A stretch of DNA of 64,000 bases from Glaciozyma antarctica PI12 (lineage: Eukaryota > Basidiomycota > Microbotryomycetes > Kriegeriales > Camptobasidiaceae), in contig KZ627146.1 in assembly GCA_002917775.1 (NCBI GenBank), positions 171,794-235,793 of the forward strand, given 5' to 3'. The notes beneath the pieces are model-generated. The model saw only the letters and a list, made by a program, of their open reading frames with translations, did not search any database and had not been told where the DNA came from. This document shows, piece by piece, positions 1 through 8,974 of this stretch. Within the stretch, counting starts at the first letter, position 1. Every line of letters begins with the position of its first letter. The translations under genes and the position numbers were made by a program.

Positions 1-114
1 TGGGAAGGGAGGACGACGAAGTGCCGGACAAGTGGAGCTGCGAGTGGAGGATGAGGAAGATTTTGAGGGAGTGTGCTCGACGAGGGATCGTAGTCGAGAT
101 CCAGGATGATCGCT
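1..114 (+). CDS. 3' end of an unidentified gene (partial)
   Basis: The first 114 bases hold an open frame (frame 3) that ends in TGA at 112-114. Its last residues are rich in charged and basic side chains and include the string CEWRMRKILRECARRGIVV, which looks like real coding sequence rather than a shadow. The start lies outside the window. I do not recognise the family, so only the existence of a coding 3' end is claimed. Confidence 0.35.
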
Positions 115-673
115 GAGGACGACGTTGGTGAAACGACGGCGACTTGCTTTTGCTTGCAGCTCTTCGGACTCATTCCTTTCTCGTCAAGCGTCTGATTCGT
201 CTTCTTATCTGCTTCGTTCTGTTCGTGAGCGCGATTCTCCCCTCCACGGTCGAATCTAGGAGATTCCGCTGCAGACTCCGTGGAATGGAACCGCTCCTTC
301 CGCGCTTCTCTCCATGTTCGCATCACGCCTCTACGAGTATCAGAGAAAGGAGAAGAGAAGCGAGAAGAGAAATGCGAAAGGATTCGGGAGCAGGGAGGAG
401 TCTGAACCTGAAGAGAATCGAGAGAAGAGGAGGAATGCCGGGCACCGAGTCCGAGGAGGACGCTGGTTTGAAGAACGGCTTCGGGGCAGCAGACTAGCTT
501 ATCACAGCTTCACCTGGCACGCTGCTCAGCCTTTCGTTTGTAACGCTGAGGTGCACTCGAGCAGGTCTGGTTGAGGACACTCGGAGACGTAGACTCAGAA
601 ACAACGCTTTCGCTGCTCTCTTCCTCCACCACGCCCACCCTTCCCCAAGCGCCCTACATCTCTTCACCACAGC
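115..673. other. intergenic region and 5' leader of the ETT1-like gene
   Basis: About 560 bases without a supported gene. Open frames here have no recognisable motif and are purine-rich on the plus strand. The last part is a pyrimidine-rich leader running up to the ATG at 674, as is usual upstream of start codons in this window. Confidence 0.4.
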
Positions 674-2180
674 ATGGCGCCCAAGAGCAAGCCCCGCGGA
701 CTCAAGGCCAGCAAAGGAGCCGCCCCCTTCGTCCCTGAAGCCGCACCCGCCGACACTCCCTCTGACCGCACCTTCCCCGCCGACGAGGACGCCCTCACCC
801 TCTCCGACCTCTTCCAGCTCCGCCGTTCAGCCCTTGCCCTCCTCCTTCTCCCCGACGCGACGGCAGAGCAACAGGACGAAGCGCGTGGCCTCCTTCGCGG
901 GATCCTTCACGGCTGCGAGCTGCTGCACAAGCTCCTCCCTACCGACGACGACGACCAGGAGGACGACTCGGACCCGGACGTCTCAGAGGAGCAGCACCCC
1001 GACCAGGCGCGAGCACTAGGGCTGCGGTACCGCCTCGCTGCGTCTTCGATCCCCTGGCTCCAAGCTTTCGCCCTCCACGAACTCTCCTCCATCCTCCCCC
1101 CTCCCGAACCCCTCTCCACCGTCGCCGTCTCCTCTGCTGCAACTGGAGGAGCCAAGAAGCGCAAGGTCGACTTGAGCGAGCCTACGTCGCCCGAGGAATG
1201 GCTCGAGGAAGCGCTAGACAAGTACGCGGCAGCGGAGGAGGATATGTACATGGATGACCCGTCGCTATTCGTCGTCATGTTCTATTGCGACTATGTACGG
1301 GCACTGGGAGAGCACGCGAGGATGCATCTCGCCAAGGGGGATGGGGAGGACGTCGCGGAGCTCGTCGAGAAGATGCGGTTCAGCCTCGAGAACCAGATCG
1401 AGGCGATCCACAGCCAGATGCAGAGCCGTGGGCACGCGTTCGCGACTGTCAAGGGACTGCACGCGTTCGAGGCGAAGTACGGCGAGATCTGGCCGGCGTT
1501 TTTGCGGGCCACGAGCATGCTGGTCTCGCTCGTTGACGGGGCCGAGGAGTCAGGCAGACCGCACGAGCGGTGCCAGCATCTCGCCGAGGTGATTGATTGG
1601 TTCGAGGCGGACGACAATAGTGTTAGTGATGCGCACGATTGGGTCGACAAGGTGGGGAGGGAGAAAGTCAAGGTTGAGATCGCTATCCTCCTCGCCGACG
1701 CCGCACTCGCCAAGTTCATGATTACGGACGACGAGGTGGAGGAGACATTCCGACCCGAGGCGGAGGACGTGGATGAGGAGGGAGAGGAGGAGGTCATTCC
1801 TTTGCCGGATAATGAGGAGGTGCGCGAGGCGAAGGCGCTCGGCGAAGATGGTGAGTCGTTCTCTCTTCCCTCTTCCAGACGTCGCTGACCAGCTTCTGAA
1901 CAGCCATCAAGCGTCTCCATCATACGATTACTCTCCTCGACGCTGTTTCCGCTGCCGAGCAAAGTCCCGCAACGAAGCTCGCGCAGTACAAGAAGGTCCG
2001 TCGTCGTCTCCGCACTCCTCCGAGCCTCCTCTGATTCTGAATCACACGCAGCTCGAGGAGACTCTTCTCATCTTTGGATCGCTCATCAATGCGGACGACG
2101 AGGAAGGAACGAAAAAGGTCGAGGCGGAGCTGGAGAAGGTGCGGAAGGACGGAGGGATCGAAGAGGAGAGCGAGGAGTAG
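674..2180 (+). CDS. ETT1/Nro1-like protein (enhancer of translation termination / prolyl-hydroxylase inhibitor family)
   Basis: Three exons, 674-1850, 1904-1995 and 2052-2180, join in phase to give about 465 residues; both introns have GT-AG ends and CTGAC or CTGAT branch-like sites. The protein has a basic N-terminus, acidic runs near residues 95-110 and 360-375, and an otherwise helical, TPR-like body. Order, length and acidic linkers resemble the Ett1 (budding yeast)/Nro1 (fission yeast) family. Those proteins act in the nucleus and cytoplasm, on translation termination in budding yeast and on the SREBP regulator Ofd1 in fission yeast. I see no catalytic motif. The family call rests on overall pattern rather than a diagnostic signature, so an unrelated acidic helical-repeat protein is possible. 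Confidence 0.5.
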
Positions 2181-2359
2181 CCGTCGTTTAATCAGCTTCG
2201 TTCTTCGCCGCGCCGTTTCGTGAGAGCTACGCTCTTCATAGCAAGCTCCTTAGAAGAGACAGTCCTTGCACACCGCTCGACGACCGCCGCTCCCCCGGCC
2301 ACGATCTTGAACTCGAGCTCCGCTAACTCGCCTGTCTCCCTCCTCCGTCTCCCTCAAAC

Positions 2360-3092
2360 ATGGTTCGCGTTCCCAACAGTGTCTACGGCGTCGTCCTCTC
2401 CGTCGGAGTCGTCTCCCTCGCCTCGCTCGCCTTCCTCCCTTTCACCTCAGCCTCCACGCCCGTCTCCACCGAAGGTCTCGTCATCAGTACGCTCCTTCCC
2501 TCCCTCACTGGCTCCGGTGAAGCGCAGCTGACAGGGACAAACGCAGCGGTGAAGAGCGTCCCGGCCGTCTGCAGGATCAAGACGCAGAAGGGGGATAAGC
2601 TGAGCATGCACTACGACGGCACGCTCGCCGATGGAACGCCCTTCGACTCTTCCCGCAAGCGCGGTTCCCCCTTCTCCTTCACCCGTACGTCCCTCTCCCT
2701 CCCCTGCTACATAACGAGCTAACACCTCGCAGTCGGAAAGGGCCAGGTACGTGCGCTGCTCTCGGAGAGGGGGAGGGGCTGATGAGTTGAGCGCAGGTGA
2801 TCAAGGGCTGGGATGCGGGATTGATGGATATGTGTATCGGGGAGCAGAGGACGCTCACGATCCCCCCTCAGTTGGGGTACGGAGACCGTGGAGCCGGAGG
2901 AGTGATTCCCGGTGGAGCGACGTGAGTTGCCCTCCTCTCTCTCTCGGATCGCGGGGTGAGAGCTGATGCTGTGCGTTTCAGGCTGGTGTTTGATGTGAGT
3001 TGTGCTGAACGAGGGAGGGAAGGAGCTGACGAGGTGCGCAGGTCGAGTTGCTCGATATCAAGAACCGCAAGGCGCCCAAGGAGGAGTTCTAA
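2360..3092 (+). CDS. FPR2: FKBP-type peptidyl-prolyl isomerase of the secretory pathway (FKBP2/FPR2-like)
   Basis: Six exons, 2360-2486, 2547-2684, 2733-2746, 2797-2921, 2982-2994 and 3042-3092, give 155 residues. Two exons are only 14 and 13 nt, and both are needed to keep frame and family sequence. Residues 1-34 form a hydrophobic signal peptide. The FKBP core follows, with [57 protein letters not shown], matching FKBP2 throughout including the FK506-pocket residues. The protein should catalyse proline cis-trans isomerisation in the ER lumen. Unusually, the C-terminus is KEEF rather than an HDEL-like retrieval signal. The gene stands alone, 180 bp downstream of the ETT1-like gene. Confidence 0.9.
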
Positions 3093-3800
3093 TCGGACCA
3101 TGCGGGAGGAGGGCTGGAATACCGTATTCTGCTGCCTTACGTGAAGGGGGGACGCTTGCGCGCTGCCGCATCGAACGACCCCCGCTCGCTCGCTGGACGA
3201 CTCTCTCAACTCTGCTCGCAGCTTCGGCCGTACCGTGTCCCCAGGCTCGGTCGGCGCCTCAGATCTTCTGGCCCCAGGAATGCGGAATGGGCTCCACTGA
3301 GTCTACGCCCACTCAGCTCCCTTACTCTGCTCGCAGCTAGCATTCTGCTCTCCCGCGCCCGCTCTCGTGCACCTTCACGTTCTCGCATCCTCAAGACCTC
3401 CATTCGGTCGCTCCGCCACTTCCCCTAGTCAGCTCGCAGCTAGCATCCTGCTCTCTCGCAGCCCTGCACTCTCACACCGTCGCACTCTCGCGTTCCCGCT
3501 CTCTCGACCCTCAAGACCTGCTCATTCCTCATTCCGAAACTCCCCCTCCTATGCTCGCCGCTAGAAACCTGCTCTCTCTTACCCGTCCTCTCGCACCCTT
3601 TGCTCACAGCTAGATTCCAGCTCTTCGCCTCTTCAAGCTCTCTCGCCTCGCCTCGCTCTCTCGCACCCTCCGCTCTCGCGTTCTCACCCTCATTCTATCG
3701 CAACGCACTCTCTCCATCCCTCACTCCACCCAGCTCTCACGCAGCGTGAAAGCGACGCTTGCGAAAACTTCGGTGTTGTGCAATGTACGAGCAGCGAGTC
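3093..3800 (+). repeat. degenerate tandem repeat tract built on GCTCGCAGCTAG
   Basis: This pyrimidine-rich tract contains imperfect copies of a block that begins GCTCGCAGCTAG and continues CATTCTGCTCTC or close variants. Copies start near 3212, 3328, 3433, 3553 and 3601, so spacing is roughly 50-120 bases. Between them the sequence is C/T-rich with recurring CTCTCGC. No convincing coding region lies here. It forms the 3' flank of the FKBP gene. Confidence 0.6.
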
Positions 3801-3807
3801 AAAAACT

Positions 3808-3829
3808 GGGGGGGGGGGGGGGGGGGGGG
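3808..3829 (+). repeat. poly-G run of 22 bases
   Basis: Twenty-two consecutive G residues lie at 3808-3829, between the repeat tract and the 3' end of the alpha-crystallin-domain gene. The run could fold as a quadruplex, or its length could be a sequencing artefact. A complementary C24 run occurs at 33466-33489. Confidence 0.9.
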
Positions 3830-4041
3830 CATACGAACAAGGTGGGGAGGATCTATAAACAGCGGGGAGAGAGAATTAGGTGTGTATGTGCAGTGTCTGT
3901 CGGCGTTGTATTGCCGGTATCGTAAAGGCGAGTAGTGGGGTAAGAATCTTGCTGTCGCTGGTCAAGCGTCAGCTCCCCACCCCACCGCGCATCGAAAGAA
4001 GGGCTCTCCTCGGTATGAGAGCTCAAAGCGCCGTCCCCATC

Positions 4042-5927
4042 TCAAACCTCATCCCCCCTACCTCCCCCCTCGGCGTCCTCCCCCCTCCCTCCTCTCTCGC
4101 CGCTTCCAAAACCCGTACCTCCCCCGCCTCTGAGCGTCAGACTTCCCGGCCTAAGCCTTGGTCTTCCCTCTCCCGCTCGCGTTCCCTCACCGACGACCTC
4201 GCTCGAAAACGACCCCGCCTCCCCGACCCCTTCACTCGAAACCGACCTCCCCATCCCTTCCGCCTTCTCCCCACCTCCTCTCGCTCCAGCGACTTCTCCA
4301 GATCGAGATCTCTCCATCCGTTCCCCCGCTCCCAGCAGCTCACTCGAATGAGACCTCTGCGTCACCGTCCCACTCCTCTCGACCCCCTTCCCCTTCTCCC
4401 CCCAATCCTCCTTGACAGCAAAAGGCACTCTCCTCCCCCCGACTTTCGGAAGGACTTTCGCAGCCTCCTTGGCCCTATTCGCCGCCTCCTCCCTCGCCGC
4501 TTTCGCCGCCGCTTTCGCGCCTTCTGGGCCGACTTTCGCTTTCGCCTTAATCCCCCCGGGGGCGGTAGAGCGGGTGACGATGGGTTCGTCGTTGGTGGCG
4601 GGGGTGGGGGTGGTCGAGGAGGAGGCGGAGGGGGTGGAATGGGGAGGAGGAGGGAGAGGAGAAGAGGGTTTTCGACGGGCGACGTAGACGTGGAGTTCGG
4701 TACCGTTGAATTCTGCGCGGGGAGCGGCAGAAGAGACGTCGGAGCCTAGGGAGATGAGTTTCTCGAAATGGCCTGCGTGGGCGTTAGTACGATCTCGTCT
4801 CTCGTGCGCGAAGAAGAGAGGGACGCACCGCCATTCTCGCCGTAGGAATCAGCGACGATGTGAACCTTGTAATCCCTACCGTCATATCGACCGTGATATT
4901 ATCCCAACGAGAACCCAGGAAGAACGACATGGACGACGACCTGGTTCGGGTCCTCCCTATCGACCGTCAATTTCGCTCCCGGCGGTTCCGGTCTCGGATC
5001 GAGGACTGCGTTCATCGTTAGCTGCACGTACGAGGAGGAGAGGAGGAAGCACGAACATTCTACGACGTCCCCTTCCGCAACGCGATACACCTCCGCTTCC
5101 TCACTCTGACAACTCCCCCCGCTCGCGACGGAGCTAGCATCACTATCCCTCACCCAAGGTCTACTACTCCCCGAGCTAGTAGTCGTGCTCCCCGTCCCAC
5201 TACTTGCCGGTCTTCCCCCCAACGAACCTCCCCCGACCGACGACGAATGCGAGATGGAATTAGGGATGGAGGGGTAGGTGAATGGAGAAGCTGCGAAGGG
5301 GGAAGCGGTGGGGTAGGAGGGGGAACGGGGGTCAGGGCGGGGGGCGGAACCGAAGGAGTGGGAGCGGGTTAGGAGACGCGTGCGAGGGAAGTAGGTCGTT
5401 GTGGGGGATGCGTCGGGTTCGGAGGAAGGGGCGGGGTTGATGGAGGGAGGGGCAGAGGAGGAGGAGGAGAAGGAGGCGGTGGAGGAGTGAGAGTGGGTCG
5501 AGGAAGGACTTGAGGAGGAAGGGCTGGAGGGGAGGGGGACGGAGAGGAGAGGAGCGAGGGATTGATGTCGTGGTGGTGGTGCGGCGGAGAACGACTCGGT
5601 TCGTCCTTCCCTCAGCGCGCGCAGGGGGACCAACGACTCTCGTTCCTGCTGCGTAAAGGAGGAAGTCCTACTCGACGGCAAACTCTGGCTCCCCCGATCG
5701 TCATACGACGGCGACCTATCCAAATCGAATGCCCTTCGAGGACTCGACGAACGATCTTGGATCACTAGCCGCGAGTACGGGTGTTCGAGGGACGAGGTGG
5801 AGGATTCGAAGGAGGAGAGGGAGGCGAGAGTCGAAGTCGATTCGTCAGAGGAGAAGAGGGGAGTTGGATCGAGGGGAGGTCGAGAGGGGTACGATGCTCC
5901 ATCTGGAGACGACGGTAGAGGTTGCAT
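4042..5927 (-). CDS. alpha-crystallin (HSP20-like) domain protein with long low-complexity tails
   Basis: Minus-strand exons 5927-5057, 5005-4829 and 4772-4042 keep frame for about 592 codons. A 96-nt intron in the 5' UTR (5929-6024) ends one base before the ATG. Residues 1-290 are Ser/Pro-rich and disordered. The folded part contains LTVDREDPNQ, VVVHVVLPGFS, YKVHIVADSYGENGG, HFEKLISLGSD and RAEFNGTELHVYV, the pattern of HSP20-like (alpha-crystallin) domains. The C-terminal ~200 residues are Gly/Ser/Arg-rich. As given, the frame is broken inside the domain: a TAA lies at 4901-4899, and the conserved DNIT block is readable only in the neighbouring frame. The protein is probably a chaperone-like cytosolic factor; its partner is unknown. 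Confidence 0.6.
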
Positions 5928-6024
5928 CCTGCGTGCAATGAAGGCAGGGAGTCAGCGGGTGCCCATTCCCTTCTCTCCTCCAGCCGGATCACAAGGCCAC
6001 CACGAAGAGGAGGTGGGGACGTAC

Positions 6025-7090
6025 CAGGGATTAGCCGCCTAGCGGTCTACCCTTCCTTGCAGGCGTCCAAGCTGTGGGTACGACGGCGTGTATCGTGAGT
6101 GCTGGGGGGAAAGCGAGCTGCGAGTCCAAGATCGCGAGAAGTTGAGAACTTGTTGAATCGGGGGCAGGTCGAGGGGCGGTCAAGGGGAGGTCGATGGGGT
6201 AGTTCGCGGGGTGGTGGTCTGGCTCGGCGGGCGAGGTCGTGGTGGTGGTGGTGGTGTCTTGCTGTCTCTCTCTGCCTTGCTCTCCAAGTCGAAACTGAAG
6301 GCGGGAGAGGATTCGCCCCAGACTCGATCAACTGCCTTTTACCCTTTATGCGAATGACGACTTTGTTACTTTCCTTTCTCGCGGACACCCTGCGAAGCCC
6401 GCCAGAGCAGGCCAGAGCTAACGCCTTGTTGACCACTGGAAAGGAATCGTAACTCGCTGCCCGAGGTGAAACAAGGACAGCAAGATGAAATTCAAAGTCC
6501 GCGGAATGACGTAGTCCCCTCTGCTCTGTTTGCGCTCCCTTTCTTTTTAAGGAGGAGTGCCGCCTTTGCAGCGACCTGCAGGAGATACGGCAAGATACTG
6601 CTGTAAATAGTCAGCGAAAATTTGATGAAACGAGGACGAGCGAGCGCAGAAAACTCACCTCGCTGCGAAACTCGCTCCGCACAGCGCAAGTTGGAAGGGG
6701 ACTGGAGGTCCTGGCAAGAAGCTGAGCACAGAGAGAGGATGAGTGCGAAATAGGTGTCGGGTTTGACTCGAGGAGCGGGGAGAGAAGCGGTGCTCGCTGG
6801 CCGAAAGCACAGTGTGGAGAACTGCGACGCCGCTGCGACGCCCGTTCGCAAGGAGCAGGTGGAGGGAACTCGGTGCGGTGATTTGAAGTACTTTCTTTTT
6901 CTTCGATGCAGGGGAGCTGGCGAGGGGAATGAGGTGAACGAGGAGACGCCTTCGCTAAGAGCAGCAAAAGCGCGAGAGCTTCGGCGCGGACGTGGCGGCC
7001 TTGATCGTTCTTCTGTGAGCATTGCAGGAAATGCAGAGGAGCGAAGAAAAGGTGCAAATGGAGCGAGAAGCATCCCACCCTCGCTACAGA
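6025..7090. other. non-coding stretch: leader of the HSP20-like gene, then unassigned sequence
   Basis: From about 6025 to 6450 this is upstream sequence of the minus-strand HSP20-like gene; an open frame there translates to a His-run low-complexity peptide and is not credited. From 6450 to 7090 I see no gene. The stretch precedes an F-box relic and may contain further eroded parts of it, but I could not align them by eye. Confidence 0.4.
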
Positions 7091-7099
7091 AAGGATCTC

Positions 7100-7490
7100 G
7101 ACGGGGCGCTCCAGCTCGATTCTCTCGCTGCGCTTCGCAAGCTCCTCTCTCCCTCACAAATTTCGTTACTTCCTTTGGAGACGAGCAGCGAAGAATGTAC
7201 GGGATTAAGGCGGAGCAGATGGAGCGGAGCAGCGAGGTCGGGTCCGATGAGCTCGTCTGGCGGAGCGAATTGCGGAGGACAAAGTTCTCCCCTTTTTAAA
7301 AGCGGGGTGCGTCCAGCCTCGTCTTACGATTATCGAGCTCCCGCTGATATCTTCTCGCCAGGTTGGGTAGAACACACGACGAGCCGGTTGAGACTTCTCA
7401 ACGATCGTTTCGCGGCCATCTCTGCTTTCCTCCCCAGCTCGCTCTGCTCCTTCATTCCCAATACAACAGCCTAAAATCGCTCAACGATCT
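7100..7490 (+). pseudogene. relic of an F-box gene 3' end plus its downstream flank
   Basis: The plus strand at about 7140-7302 encodes a diverged copy of the C-terminus of the F-box gene at 27517-28515. The last residues here read DELVWRSELRRTKFSPF against EELVWQSELGRMKFADV. DNA similarity continues past the stop for about 190 bases, through GCGGGGTGCGTCCAGC, TTGAGACTTCTCAACGATCG and CCATCTCTGCTT, matching the minus strand of 27516-27310. No F-box N-terminus is visible upstream, so only a 3' fragment with flank survives. Because non-coding flank is shared, the copy arose by DNA duplication rather than through a processed mRNA. It runs into the last codons of the neighbouring zinc-cluster gene. 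Confidence 0.65.
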
Positions 7491-8247
7491 ACGCCCTCTC
7501 ATACCCTCTTCCCTCCCACCACCACCGTCCTCCATCGCCAACGCCACAACGTCCTGGTTCACCCCCTGCGCAATCTCGAACCCATTCGCATCGCCTGCGA
7601 AGTTCCGAAAGTGACTACCGTGGAACGACACGAGTGACTCGGCAGTGGGGAAAGAGGGCTGAGGGTCGAACGAGCTGCTCGCGGTTGAAGGGGGTGGAGC
7701 TGGTGGGAGGACGAGGGAGTGAGGGTCGAAGGTTGGGAAGGAGGGAGGGTCAAAGAAGGTGCTCGCTGTCGAAGGAGGGAGGGAGTGATAGTCCGTCGTC
7801 GCTCCCGCGGGCACCGAGTACTGGAATGAGGAATCAGGCGTGCGCGTGGGCTCGTGGTAGTGTCGGTGCGTGTGCGAATGAGGCTGGTGGAGAGATTCGA
7901 GCTCCATGACGCGCGTGGTGAGGAGGTTTACGAGGCGGGTTAGGCGGAGGAACTCCTGGTTTAAGGATTCGAGACTGAGGTCGTGCGACGAGCGACTGGG
8001 GGAGCGGTCAGGGCGAGCCAGGGGAGGAAGCGGAGGACGTACGAGGGTGCTGAGCCGCTCCACCTGCATTCAAAGCCGCGTAGAGTGCAGTTTGAGCAGG
8101 GTAAGGTTCTGTGGAGATGGAGTTAGGAATCGACGCGAGCTGGTGGGTGGGGGCGTACCGAGTGCACTTCATCTTTCGGAGACGACAGCCCTCGCAACTG
8201 AGGTGCCGGGGGACGAAAGGCTCGTCGGGGTTGCGGGAGAGCGGCAT
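7452..8247 (-). CDS. small Zn2Cys6 zinc-cluster regulator 1
   Basis: Exons 8247-8159, 8108-8043 and 7995-7452 give 232 residues. The zinc cluster is split by an intron after KCTR: CEGCRLRKMKC, then TRTLPCSNCTLRGFEC, with all six cysteines in canonical spacing. A short heptad-like segment follows (SLESLNQEFLRLTRLVNLL), then a Ser/Pro/His-rich tail. There is no fungal-specific transcription factor (MHR) domain. The start at 8247 leaves the usual short N-terminus, but the frame is open upstream to 8412. It belongs with five similar genes between 33.5 and 46.8 kb. It presumably binds DNA as a dimer in the nucleus; the target is unknown. Confidence 0.75.
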
Positions 8248-8974
8248 CGTGCGCTCTGCGAGTGTAGAACGGTCGAGCGAGCCAGGTGTCGTGTGCTTGA
8301 AGTCGAGCTCTGGCTTGAAGAGGCAACAGTCACGAGCGAACTCGTAAGTCGATGAATCGCAATCACCGCCATAAGTAGAACTCGGAGAAAAAGGACCAGA
8401 AGAGCGCTGCACACGATAAGGCAGGGCCTCCCCAATCTACCTCCGCAATTTCACCGGAACCGAAGGGCGTTTCAGCAGAGGAGAGGAGCTGGCGCGTCCC
8501 GCCCCACGACTCAGCAGGGGAGACTTCGAGGTCGGTGCGCGGGGTTAGAAAGAAGCTAGTGAAGGCGGTGAGAGGAGCTGTGTTGAAGCTTGTGAAGCTT
8601 GTGGGACGCCAAGGAGATCGGCTGGAGAGCAGAAGCGGCGTCGCCTGGTGACCGATACGAGCGCGATTGGTGCATCGTACTTCCGGGGGAGCTGGCAGCT
8701 GAAGAGGTGGTCGGTCAGCGTTGCTTGCTGGGGAATGCGGCGACGTACCCGAGTTCGTCATGACAAAACACGCACGTCTAACGAGAGCATGGAGGATCGA
8801 ATCGGCTGCTGAGATCGAGAGGTCGGAATGAGGAGCAAGGCGGTGAGGCGAACAGCGAGCAGATAGCGACGAAGCAGGTGATTAAGCGAGAGCAGCCGGA
8901 GCAGAAGACGCTAGACACAATACGTTACGATCCATACACGACTACCCGTGGAGTCCATCGTCCACCCCGTTTGC
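8248..8974. other. upstream region of zinc-cluster gene 1 and 3' flank of YPK1
   Basis: About 730 bases between two minus-strand genes. The open frames present show no family motif. It should hold the promoter and leader of zinc-cluster gene 1 and the terminator of YPK1. No discrete element was recognised. Confidence 0.4.

Noticed and set aside
6047-6436. 129-codon minus-strand frame with a His run
   Set aside because: It lies in the leader region upstream of the HSP20-like gene, has low complexity and shares no family feature.
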